A stretch of 64,000 nucleotides of DNA, taken from NCBI RefSeq assembly GCF_019697375.1, contig NZ_JAHCDI010000004.1, forward strand, positions 2,157,324 to 2,221,323, in the 5' to 3' direction. This document shows, in pieces, positions 26,607 through 35,908 of this stretch. The notes beneath the pieces were generated by a model. That model saw only the letters and a list, made by a program, of their open reading frames with translations, did not search any database and was not told where the DNA came from. Positions within the stretch are counted from its first letter, which is position 1. Each line of letters starts with the position of its first letter. This DNA comes from Micromonospora tarapacensis. GTDB taxonomy: Bacteria > Actinomycetota > Actinomycetes > Mycobacteriales > Micromonosporaceae. The position numbers and the translations under genes were made by a program.

Positions 26607-29600
26607 CTGCTCCCCGCGCACGCGGGGATGATCCCGGCACACCCTTCGGATCCGGTGTCGTCAACGCTGCTCCCCGCGCACGCGGGGATGATCCCTGAGG
26701 AGGTTCCCATGCTGCCGACGCTCGGCTCTGCTCCCCGCGCACGCGGGGATGATCCCGTCATCGCCGGGCCCTGGTCGTCGGCGGCGAACTGCTCCCCGCG
26801 CACGCGGGGATGATCCGGGCTCCGGCGCGGGCGAGATCGGCAAGGTGCTCTGCTCCCCGCGCACGCGGGGATGATCCCCCGGGCCTGCTGACGGCGAACG
26901 CCAGAGCGATCTGCTCCCCGCGCACGCGGGGATGATCCGAACCGGCTGACCGCCTCACCGATCTGCGGCAGCTGCTCCCCGCGCACGCGGGGATGATCCC
27001 CGGCTGGCGGGCACCGCGCAGGCAACCTGGGACTGCTCCCCGCGCACGCGGGGATGATCCGCCGACCCCGCCCGCCGCGCCCAGGCCGGCGCCCTGCTCC
27101 CCGCGCACGCGGGGATGATCCCTCACCGTTGCCGAGCGGCTCCGCGTGCTCCACCTGCTCCCCGCGCACGCGGGGATGATCCCAATCCGACCAGCGCGAC
27201 GTGGTTCTATGGCCCCTGCTCCCCGCGCACGCGGGGATGATCCCTCGCGGGCGGCACCCAGGTCCGGCGTGAGGATCTGCTCCCCGCGCACGCGGGGATG
27301 ATCCCGCGATCGGGTAGAACCGTCCGCCGGGGTCAGTCTGCTCCCCGCGCACGCGGGGATGATCCCGGCGCGCAGCTCGGTAGCACAGCAGCAGTGGACT
27401 GCTCCCCGCGCACGCGGGGATGATCCTGTCGACCAACGCCGGCGCGGCGGCCCGCGGCACTGCTCCCCGCGCACGCGGGGATGATCCCAGCCACCGGGCC
27501 TTGCGCCAGTACGCGGCCTTCTGCTCCCCGCGCACGCGGGGATGATCCTGCGTCGCGCGACGACGGCCGGCGACGGGGTGGCTGCTCCCCGCGCACGCGG
27601 GGATGATCCCAAGAGAGGGCGGCAGTGACCGAGCAGCAGATGCTGCTCCCCGCGCACGCGGGGATGATCCGTCGGGCCCTCAGCGGGCGGGTGCGCATCT
27701 GGCCTGCTCCCCGCGCACGCGGGGATGATCCGTCCACCACCCGACACACCACCCGTGACCAGCACTGCTCCCCGCGCACGCGGGGATGATCCCAGGACTG
27801 GCGACGCACCACCGCCGCCGTGCAGCTGCTCCCCGCGCACGCGGGGATGATCCCATCCCGTCGGTGTGCTCGGACAGGCCCGGCACCTGCTCCCCGCGCA
27901 CGCGGGGATGATCCCACGAAGCAGGTCACCGGCGGGCGCGCTTGTCGCTGCTCCCCGCGCACGCGGGGATGATCCGAAACTGGTGGAGGCATACGAACAC
28001 CGGATCACCTGCTCCCCGCGCACGCGGGGATGATCCCCTGTCGGAGGCAGAACCGCGGGCGCTGCAGATCTGCTCCCCGCGCACGCGGGGATGATCCCGG
28101 GCTGCTGCGGGACATGCAGATGGTCCACCTCTGCTCCCCGCGCACGCGGGGATGATCCCTGGCGCGGGTCCGCACGGCGCTGCAGGAGGCTCTGCTCCCC
28201 GCGCACGCGGGGATGATCCCGTGGCGAGCAGGGTGCCGGTGGCGGCGTCGCCCTGCTCCCCGCGCACGCGGGGATGATCCGGGTTAGGCATCGTCGTTGT
28301 CTCCCATCAGTGCCTGCTCCCCGCGCACGCGGGGATGATCCCGTCTCGACGCGGGCGTGGAACTGGGCGATGAACTGCTCCCCGCGCACGCGGGGATGAT
28401 CCCCTCTGTCGTCGTACGAACGGCCGGAGAGCCAGCTGCTCCCCGCGCACGCGGGGATGATCCCTCCTCCGGTTTGCTCGACCGGCTCGACGAGATCTGC
28501 TCCCCGCGCACGCGGGGATGATCCCAGCAAAGGCCGGCTGATGACGCCCGGCGAGGTCTGCTCCCCGCGCACGCGGGGATGATCCAGTCCGCCGCCGAGC
28601 GTGCGGCCAAGTCGGCGGCCTGCTCCCCGCGCACGCGGGGATGATCCGGATGTGCGGCATGAGCGAGCAATGCGCCTTGTCTGCTCCCCGCGCACGCGGG
28701 GATGATCCCGCGATCTCGTGCGACCAGTCGGGCTGGTCTGCCTGCTCCCCGCGCACGCGGGGATGATCCCGTGCCCACGGTCGACGTGCCGGTGTGGACC
28801 GACTGCTCCCCGCGCACGCGGGGATGATCCCCATCCGTCGTCGTGAGGAGAAGACATGGAGATCTGCTCCCCGCGCACGCGGGGATGATCCGGCAATCGG
28901 ACAAACCGGGGCAGCCGATCCCGCCTGCTCCCCGCGCACGCGGGGATGATCCGCAGTGCGGCGGCCACCTCCAGCCCGGCGAACCCTGCTCCCCGCGCAC
29001 GCGGGGATGATCCTCCGGACATACCGGGGCACGGAATACGGACGGTCTGCTCCCCGCGCACGCGGGGATGATCCGCGGATCAGCTTGTCGGCCGGCGTCG
29101 CCACGCCCTGCTCCCCGCGCACGCGGGGATGATCCGACTTCACCGAGGCGGAGATTGTGGTGTCGGATCTGCTCCCCGCGCACGCGGGGATGATCCCCGG
29201 CCGTCGACGCCGACACTGCGGCGGCCGTCCTGCTCCCCGCGCACGCGGGGATGATCCCCATGCGGCTGGAATCCGACCCGATCCGCTGGCTCTGCTCCCC
29301 GCGCACGCGGGGATGATCCCAGGTCCCGCCGCTCGACAGCCAGCGGGTGGTTCTGCTCCCCGCGCACGCGGGGATGATCCCCTAGAGCGCAGTGTATGCA
29401 GAGTCAACAGTGCCTGCTCCCCGCGCACGCGGGGATGATCCTCTCCGACACCCGGGTCAAGTTCGCCCTGCGGACTGCTCCCCGCGCACGCGGGGATGAT
29501 CCCGGGTAGATGCGGATCATCGTCGGTGTCCTCGTCTGCTCCCCGCGCACGCGGGGATGATCCCGCCTTCGCCGAGGTGTATTCGATCGCGGAGATCTGC

Positions 29601-31451
29601 TCCCCGCGCACGCGGGGATGATCCGGACACCGAGCGAGAGATCGCACAGGAACAGATCTGCTCCCCGCGCACGCGGGGATGATCCCGTTGTTTTTTGCCT
29701 GATCCTGTTGGGCCGGAGATCTGCTCCCCGCGCACGCGGGGATGATCCCGAAGCCGCCTGGGAAGACGCCCGCTCCCAACGCTGCTCCCCGCGCACGCGG
29801 GGATGATCCCGGGAAGGTCAGCTTCCAGCAGCTGATCGCCGACTGCTCCCCGCGCACGCGGGGATGATCCCGGCGCCGCGGGGGTGCCGTCGATCTCCGT
29901 GAACTGCTCCCCGCGCACGCGGGGATGATCCCTACCAGGACCAGCCGACCAGGGAGAGCGCCGACTGCTCCCCGCGCACGCGGGGATGATCCCGGGGTGG
30001 GCACCTACGACCTGCCGGTCACCGTCTGCTCCCCGCGCACGCGGGGATGATCCCTCGCGCGCCACCGAGGTAGATGGCACGGTCTTCTGCTCCCCGCGCA
30101 CGCGGGGATGATCCCCGTCCGCCGGGGTCAGTGGTCCGCGGGGTGCTGCTGCTCCCCGCGCACGCGGGGATGATCCCGTGTCGTCCTCGTCGGACTCCAG
30201 CACCGCCGTCTGCTCCCCGCGCACGCGGGGATGATCCCCTGTCTAGTGGGTATATCAAGCGGGTTGGTCCTCTGCTCCCCGCGCACGCGGGGATGATCCC
30301 ACCATGGACACGGACAGCGGGCCGTCGAGCGGCTGCTCCCCGCGCACGCGGGGATGATCCTCCCACGGTGCCACAGTCCCGTATGGCCACACCCTGCTCC
30401 CCGCGCACGCGGGGATGATCCGGCGGCCTTCGGTGGCTGCGGGTTGTCGCGCTTCTGCTCCCCGCGCACGCGGGGATGATCCGATTCCGTTCGAGATCCT
30501 CGGCCTGGTCCTGGCCTGCTCCCCGCGCACGCGGGGATGATCCGTGGTCGGGATCGACCCTGCCCACGTCGGGCCTCTGCTCCCCGCGCACGCGGGGATG
30601 ATCCGGTGCCAGCGGTGCCCAGGTCGTCGCGGATCAGCTGCTCCCCGCGCACGCGGGGATGATCCTGGGAATGGGAGTGTGATTGTCCAAAATCCTGTCT
30701 GCTCCCCGCGCACGCGGGGATGATCCGTTCCTTCCCCCCTACCCCCCAGGAGGAGCCTCTGCTCCCCGCGCACGCGGGGATGATCCCGAGACGGTGACCC
30801 GATGGTGATCGTGATCCTGCTGCTCCCCGCGCACGCGGGGATGATCCGGATGCTGCTGTGTTTTCACCGGGTGTTTTTGGCCCCACCGTTCCGGAAAGTC
30901 CCGGGTCCACCGTCCGCGACAGGTGCCCATGCGTCGATGGGAGTTCCAGTTCCAGTTGGCCCCACCGGTCCCAAGGGATGGAACAGCCGTACTTCGGCCG
31001 GCGGAGCCCGACGTACTCGCAGCCAAGCCGCCGACCCCAGGACACTGCGCTCCCACCAGCGACGTCTTGCTGCAGGGATTCGGTGGCAAGCCGGTCGAAG
31101 ACCGGCGCGGCAGCTGTTCGGCGCCGAGCGGCGTGAACCGGTGGAGCCACGCTGACACCACCGGGCATCGGCGTCCATGTGGAGCCACAGATTTCTGGAA
31201 TCGAATTGATGGGGCCAGGAATCGATGGACCTGTGGGGCCCGAATGAGTCGGCGAGAACACTGCTGCGTTCTACGCCCCGTCCGCTCTCTGCTCCCCGCG
31301 CACGCGGGGATGATCCCCAACCGCCGTGCAGTCGGAGGGCAACCGGATCCTGCTCCCCGCGCACGCTCCCCGCGCACGCGGGGATGGTCCCACAGCCACC
31401 CGGCCAACTGGGTCAGCTCGGCACTGCTCCCCGCGCACGCGGGGATGATCC
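26607..31451 (+). CRISPR. Type I-E CRISPR array 1, 73 repeats
   Basis: 28-bp repeats reading CTGCTCCCCGCGC + ACGCGGGGATGATCC on the plus strand with 32-33 bp spacers (period about 61). Counted by hand: 70 nearly identical repeats from 26607 to 30847, then a 0.4-kb insertion, then three more at 31289, 31350 and 31424. Leader, identical repeats and younger spacers are on the left. The right end is degenerate: the repeat at 31350 is 41 bp, with a 13-bp internal duplication, and ends ATGGTCC. The repeat hairpin is CCCCGCG/CGCGGGG. The first spacer base is nearly always C or G. Confidence 0.97.
30852..31267. mobile_element. MITE-like insertion inside CRISPR array 1
   Basis: A 416-bp non-repeat segment splits what should be a single 33-bp spacer. 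Its ends are imperfect inverted repeats of about 41 bp: 30852-30892 (GCTGCTGTGTTTTCACC...) and the reverse complement of 31227-31267 (GCAGCAGTGTTCTCGCC...), agreeing at roughly 70% of positions. No open frame in it resembles a transposase, so it would need one in trans. Flanking non-repeat bases total only 25, so the exact ends and any target-site duplication are uncertain. Confidence 0.6.
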
Positions 31452-31704
31452 CAACGCCCGCCGGTCGATCGCCTCACCGCACCTGCGCCGCGACAACCCC
31501 GAGCCCGAGCATGCCGGCTCGCTGGTGCTGGAAGCACTCAGACTCACCGCCGAGCAGCGCTACGAGTCGGTCCATAAGCGTGCTCGGCAGTTCCTCACCA
31601 CCGCTCGGCCGTACGCTGCGACCGCAGCTCCGGCATGTCGCGGAGGTACTTGCTGAGCGCAGCCGGCCTGCTGCCCTGTCACCGCCCGGCTTACCATCGC
31701 CGTC
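31452..31704 (+). other. Region beyond old end of array 1; possible gene remnant
   Basis: No complete gene. One plus frame reads NARRSIASPHLRRDNPEPEH...LRLTAEQRYESVHKRARQF up to 31656, protein-like in composition but without an N-terminus. It could be the 3' remnant of a gene cut by array growth or rearrangement. The TTACCAT at 31691-31697 may be a -10 element for the next gene. Confidence 0.35.
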
Positions 31705-32370
31705 ATGAGCGATCGGGAGCTGGCCAGCCTGCACCAACGCTGGAGTGCCTACGAGGAGCTGCCCAACCTCACCGAGCACTGGTACTGGCGGCCCGGTTGG
31801 CGAGCCGACCGACAGTTCTACACCTGGCACCTGACCTTCGAACACCAGCTCGAACTTCATGCACTCGTGGCCCGGATCCAGGCTGAGCTAGCGCTGCCGG
31901 AGCTGGACCTGGTGCCGGTCGACGGCTTGCATCTCACCATGCAGGGCATTGGGTTCGCCGACGAGATCAACTACGCCGACATCGAAGAGATTATCGCTGC
32001 TATCCGTCTACTCTGCGCGAGCATGCCGCCGCTTGAGCTGACCCTCGGTCCGGTAGATCCCGATGCCGAGGGGATCGGCCTTCTCGTTCAGCCGTGGGCA
32101 CAGGTCGAGCGCCTGCGCAACACCATCCGAGAGGCCATCGACACGGTGTGGCGGAGCGTGCCCGAGCCTGCCGACGGGTTTCGGCCGCACGTCACCATCG
32201 CGTACAGCGGCTCGCCAGCACCAGCCGGCCCGATACGCCGCCGCCTCGCCGCCCTACGCGACCTTCCTCCGGCACGGGTCAGAATCGGCCATGTGCCGTT
32301 GATTGCGCTTCGCCGGGCCGACCGCACCTACCGGTGGACGACAGTCGCCGAGGCAAATCTGGCCGGGTGA
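31705..32370 (+). CDS. 2H phosphoesterase, 2'-5' RNA ligase family
   Basis: A 221-aa soluble protein with the two signature histidine motifs of the 2H superfamily: LHLTMQGIGF (about residue 75) and PHVTIAYSG (about residue 164). Members hydrolyse or form 2'-5' or cyclic phosphodiester bonds in RNA, ADP-ribose cyclic phosphate or oligonucleotides. There is no ribosome site before ATG 31705, but a TACCAT -10-like hexamer lies 8 bases upstream, so the message may be leaderless. It lies beside the old end of CRISPR array 1; any functional link is speculation. Confidence 0.85.
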   Translation: MSDRELASLHQRWSAYEELPNLTEHWYWRPGWRADRQFYTWHLTFEHQLELHALVARIQAELALPELDLVPVDGLHLTMQGIGFADEINYADIEEIIAAIRLLCASMPPLELTLGPVDPDAEGIGLLVQPWAQVERLRNTIREAIDTVWRSVPEPADGFRPHVTIAYSGSPAPAGPIRRRLAALRDLPPARVRIGHVPLIALRRADRTYRWTTVAEANLAG

Positions 32371-32420
32371 TGTAGCTGACCAGGGCGTAGTCCCTGTGTA
32401 GGCGTGCGCGTTGGGTCCTA

Positions 32421-33668
32421 TCATGCCGAGGTCAGGGTACGAAGCTCGTCGAGGTAGGACATGACCTCGTCCTGTCTTGGGTGTCTGTTGGCGAGCGTGC
32501 TGGCGAGTTCTCGCGAACACATCAGGAGTGAGGGCAAGGACTTACGGTCGCCTTCGAGCGCTCGCCGGCCATGAGACACCGCTGCTTCGACGTCTCCCTC
32601 GCGGGCAGCTGTGACGCCAAGCGTGATGCGCGCCTCCGCGATCCGCATCGGCTTTCGCGGAATCCCGTTCGGGTCGGTGGATGAGGCAATTACCTCCCTG
32701 GCGTACATCTCGGCCAGGCGATTTTCGCCTAGGATCCGGTAGCAATCCATGGCGTAGAAGTCGAATTTGGCGGGATCCACCATGAAGTGGTGGTCGATAT
32801 CTGCCGGGTATGGAAGGGACTCCAGCAGTCGGCGACCATGATCGAGGGCAGTCTCGACCTGGCGACGATCACCGAGGCGGGCCCAAGCCTTCGCCCGCTG
32901 AGCGGCGAGTTGGACTGCCGCGCCATCTGCTGCGGCGACGTCCTCCCCAGCATTGGCTGCGACAATGGCGCCCCGGTAGTCGCCCTGGGTCAGGGCGTAC
33001 CAGGCGCGCATCTCGTAGGCCCAGGCGGAAACGGCGGCGTTGCCGGCTTCTTCGCCGAGTGAGGCGGCAGCTCGACGGGTGCCCTCGGCGGCCCTGCGAT
33101 CTCCCATGTCGTGCTCAAGGCAGCCGACCAACAGGGCAACCCATCCAGCGAGCGTGAGAACATCTCGGTGCTGGGACAGGGTGAGGCGGCGGTCCATCAG
33201 CGAGGTGATGCGCCGCAGCCATGCCTGGCCCTCAGCGTGGAGCTGCTCCGACCGCATGTATGGGTACTCGGAGCAGAGGCGATCGGCGGTGACCTTCAGT
33301 GCGTCAAGCGTCGACGTGGAGACATCGGACGCCTGCACTCTCGCCAGGATTTCCAGGGTCTCCATACCGGATCCCCCAAGGAGCGCCTGGTCGGCCTCAC
33401 GCGCCGCATGGGGCGGAAAGAATGCGGCGGTGACGGTGCCGAAGGTCTCGGCAATGGCCGCCTTGTAAAAGGAATCTGGTTCGGTTCCACCCGCCTCCCA
33501 GCGCTTCCAGTTCCGCAGGAGGGCGTTGTCCGAGGGCAGTTGTTCCGGTGAGTGAGCGCGAAGCGCCCGAATCGCGTCTGCCTGCGACCACCCGCGTGCA
33601 GCCCGTTCGGCGCGTAGCCGGGCAGCCCAGACGGGCCGGTCCTCCGCAGCGTCCTGACCTTCTGCCAT
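32421..33668 (-). CDS. XRE-family regulator with TPR-like C-terminal half
   Basis: A 415-aa protein. ATG 33668 (MAEGQDAAEDRPVW) is preferred; the frame is open further upstream with low-complexity sequence. It has an N-terminal helix-turn-helix (LRAERAARGWSQADAIRALR), then a long helical domain of TPR-like repeats (YALTQGDYRGAIVAANAGE; ARITLGVTAAREGDVEAAVSHG). This architecture is common in actinomycetes, often controlling nearby differentiation or accessory genes. A perfect palindrome lies 49 bp upstream of its start, suggesting autoregulation. It is divergent from the globin-reductase operon. Confidence 0.82.
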   Translation of the reverse strand: MAEGQDAAEDRPVWAARLRAERAARGWSQADAIRALRAHSPEQLPSDNALLRNWKRWEAGGTEPDSFYKAAIAETFGTVTAAFFPPHAAREADQALLGGSGMETLEILARVQASDVSTSTLDALKVTADRLCSEYPYMRSEQLHAEGQAWLRRITSLMDRRLTLSQHRDVLTLAGWVALLVGCLEHDMGDRRAAEGTRRAAASLGEEAGNAAVSAWAYEMRAWYALTQGDYRGAIVAANAGEDVAAADGAAVQLAAQRAKAWARLGDRRQVETALDHGRRLLESLPYPADIDHHFMVDPAKFDFYAMDCYRILGENRLAEMYAREVIASSTDPNGIPRKPMRIAEARITLGVTAAREGDVEAAVSHGRRALEGDRKSLPSLLMCSRELASTLANRHPRQDEVMSYLDELRTLTSA

Positions 33669-33716
33669 GGTCCCATTATCGCTCTTTCCGAGGGTGGCAC
33701 CGAGGGGACGGGCAGG

Positions 33717-33732
33717 TGTCACCGCAGTGACA
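33717..33732. promoter_or_regulatory. Palindromic operator upstream of XRE regulator
   Basis: TGTCAC-CGCA-GTGACA is a perfect 6+4+6 inverted repeat in the 290-bp divergent region between the XRE gene and the globin-reductase operon. The rest of that region shows no gene. Confidence 0.5.
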
Positions 33733-33958
33733 TCTGTAGTTGCAGGCGATTCAACGGAACCTTTGATGTCGGGATCCCCGAGCGTCGCGCTGCGCCGTCG
33801 CGCGGAGGTTCGACCAGCTGAACTGGCACGCGCGTGGCCGTCTCCTGAGGCACTGTGCACGGAGCCATCGACCGTTCGACGGAGAGCTGACATGGAGTTG
33901 ATCGGTACCGCAGTTGATGGGCGGATGGCCGGGACGGCTGCGATGCGGGGTCGGTCGC

Positions 33959-35215
33959 ATGGCTGAGCCCGGGTTGTCGTGGGTGGCCGTTCGTGGAGTG
34001 CACGAGCGGGCCGCCGATCATTTCTGGGCGTTCATGGAGGATCGGTCGGTGCGGTTTCTGCCGCACCGGTTTGCGCCGATGTTCTTCACGACGCTGGGGC
34101 AGGTGATCGCGGGTCGGGATGAGCCGGCCGGGCGGCGGGCGGCCCTGGCGGTGCTGGGGCGGATGCACCAGCGGCTCGGGCTTCGGGCGTACCACGACAC
34201 CGCGATCAGTGCCGCGTTCGTGGACACGGTGGGCCGGTTCGCCGGCACCGCCTGGGGTCCGTCGTCGGCGGTGCGGTGGGAGCGGGGTTGCCGGCGGGCG
34301 TTGCGGTTGGCGGAGCGGGCGGCCGGGGCGCTGGGCGACGGGCCGCAGGTGATGGTGGGTGAGGTCGAGTCGCGTTCGGAGCCGGTGGCCGGTGTGGTCG
34401 TGCTGACCGTACGGCCGGTGCGGCGGCTGCGGTACGAGCCGGGTCAGGCGCTGCCGGTGGGCACGCCGAGGTTGCCCGGCCGGTGGCGGTGGTTGTCCCC
34501 GGCGAACGCGCCCCGCCCGGACGGCCGGCTGGAGTTCCACGTCCGCGCCGTCGCGCGGGGTGTCGTGTCGCCGCTGCTGGTCGGGGAGGTGATGCCGGGC
34601 GAGACGGTGTGGCTCGGGCCACCCGCCGACGTCGGGCTGTCACTGGCCAGGGCCGGCGGTGCCGATCTGCTGCTGGCGGCGGGCGGGACCGGCCTGGCGC
34701 CGCTGCGGGCCATGGTCGAGCAGGTCGCGGTGTCGCCGGGCAATCGGCGGGTGACGCTGGTGGTGGGTGCCCGGACGCTGTTCGATCTTTACGACGCGGT
34801 GGCGCTGGACAAGCTCGCCGACGCGCACCGTCGCTGGCTGACGATCGTGCCGACGTTCTCCCACGATCCGGCGGTGGAACCGGCCGCCCAGGGTGACCTG
34901 CTCACGGTCGCCCGTTACCACCACCGGCCGGGGCAGGCGTTCTTCGTCTGCGGGCCACCGGCATTGATCGAGGCGGCCCGGGTGCGGTTGCCCGCGGCCG
35001 GTGTCGCCGCCCGGGAACTGCACCTGGCGGTCACCTTCGAGCGCGCCCTCGACGCCGCCCGCTGGTCGCGCCAACCGCAGCACCCGCAGCCCGCCAGACA
35101 GGCCGGCCGGCAGCGCGACGAGCAGGGCCGCCCGCAGACCGCCGGGCAGCGCGACGAGCAGGACCAGCCGCACGGCGGCGGGCAGTGCGCCGGGCACCGT
35201 GCGGCGGAGGTGTGA
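33959..35215 (+). CDS. Flavohemoglobin-like globin/FAD-NAD oxidoreductase
   Basis: A 418-aa protein. ATG 33959 is chosen. Residues 1-125 are globin-like: RFLPHRFAPMFFTTLGQVI and MHQRLGLRAYHDTAI, whose first His fits the proximal haem ligand of flavohaemoglobins. The FAD domain follows (VLTVRPVRRLRYEPGQALPV), then the NAD domain (LLLAAGGTGLAPLRAMVEQ and FFVCGPPALIEAARVRL). The last 50 residues are a low-complexity Gln/Arg tail. It probably reduces oxygen or nitric oxide, or passes electrons to a partner. It is the first gene of a five-gene operon with an amino-acid decarboxylase. Confidence 0.82.
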   Translation: MAEPGLSWVAVRGVHERAADHFWAFMEDRSVRFLPHRFAPMFFTTLGQVIAGRDEPAGRRAALAVLGRMHQRLGLRAYHDTAISAAFVDTVGRFAGTAWGPSSAVRWERGCRRALRLAERAAGALGDGPQVMVGEVESRSEPVAGVVVLTVRPVRRLRYEPGQALPVGTPRLPGRWRWLSPANAPRPDGRLEFHVRAVARGVVSPLLVGEVMPGETVWLGPPADVGLSLARAGGADLLLAAGGTGLAPLRAMVEQVAVSPGNRRVTLVVGARTLFDLYDAVALDKLADAHRRWLTIVPTFSHDPAVEPAAQGDLLTVARYHHRPGQAFFVCGPPALIEAARVRLPAAGVAARELHLAVTFERALDAARWSRQPQHPQPARQAGRQRDEQGRPQTAGQRDEQDQPHGGGQCAGHRAAEV

Positions 35216-35216
35216 C

Positions 35217-35843
35217 GTGCGCCGGACAGGATCACCCGCTCGGCCGGCGACCGGTGCCGACCTTCCCGCGTTGAGCGGTCTGCTCGCCGCCGAGCTGGCG
35301 GCCGGGCCGATCGCCGCGTGGCTGGTGCCGGACCCGGCCCACCGTCGGCCCGTCCTGCACGCCTACGCCCGGTTCGTGCTGGCGCACGGGCTGGCGCACG
35401 GCCAGGTCGACACGACCTGCGACCGGACGGCGGTGGCGGTCTGGTATCCCCGCCGCGCCGCGCCGGAGCCGGCGGCGGCCCTGCTGTTCGGCCTCTGCCG
35501 GGTGCTCGGCGCGCAGGCGGCCCGGTTCGCGCTGCTGCACGCGCAGACCGACGCGGTGCACCCGCACATCCCGCACCACCACCTCGCCCAGCTGGCCGGG
35601 GATCACGACGCGGCGCGGCGGTTGCTGGTCGCCCGGCACCGGTTGCTGGACCCGCACGGCCTGCCCTCGTACGCCGAGGTGGTCACCGACCGGCCCCGGG
35701 AGTGCCTGCTCGGCCGGCTCGGCTACGCCCCACGGACGCCGGTCCTGCTCGGCGGCGGCCCGGCGCTCTGGCGGATGTGGCGGGCCGCGCCCGCGACGGC
35801 GCGGCGATGCCGCGCCGGGTGCGGGTGCACCGGGCCCCGCTGA
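35217..35843 (+). CDS. GNAT-like acyltransferase with degenerate CoA motif
   Basis: A 208-aa protein starting at GTG 35217, one base after the upstream stop. The order of elements (RPATGADLPALSGLLAAEL; AVAVWYPR; LLVARHRLLDPHGLPSYAEV; RECLLGRLGYAP) is that of a GNAT N-acetyltransferase. The usual acetyl-CoA P-loop (Q/R-x-x-G-x-G/A) is replaced by HHHLAQLAGDHDAARRLL, so catalysis is uncertain. It could modify an amine made by the operon or be a regulatory relic. The C-terminus is Cys/Arg-rich. Confidence 0.65.
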   Translation: MRRTGSPARPATGADLPALSGLLAAELAAGPIAAWLVPDPAHRRPVLHAYARFVLAHGLAHGQVDTTCDRTAVAVWYPRRAAPEPAAALLFGLCRVLGAQAARFALLHAQTDAVHPHIPHHHLAQLAGDHDAARRLLVARHRLLDPHGLPSYAEVVTDRPRECLLGRLGYAPRTPVLLGGGPALWRMWRAAPATARRCRAGCGCTGPR

Positions 35844-35875
35844 CCTCGACCCGACAACTCGAAGGAGAACGACCC

Positions 35876-35908
35876 ATGGTGAGCCCACAGCGGGGTGACC
35901 GGCGGTGA
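35876..35908 (+). CDS. 10-codon leader ORF coupled to permease
   Basis: ATG 35876 has the best ribosome site in this operon (GAAGGAG, 7 bases upstream) and reads MVSPQRGDRR, then TGA whose last base is the A of the permease ATG (TGATG). The permease itself has no good ribosome site. It may act as a translational coupling or leader peptide. Confidence 0.45.
   Translation: MVSPQRGDRR

Noticed and set aside
30848..31288. A second small gene or transposase inside the array 1 insertion
   Set aside because: No frame shows transposase motifs; stops and frame changes throughout.
26585..31708. Long open frames on both strands through CRISPR array 1 (up to 767 aa) with repeated DHPRVRGEQ, IIPACAGS and SSPRARGA
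   Set aside because: They are translations of the CRISPR repeat in its three frames and have no ribosome sites or domains.
32381..32396. CAGGG/CCCTG hairpin between convergent 2H phosphoesterase and XRE genes
   Set aside because: Only a 5-bp stem without a T-tract; too weak to call a terminator.
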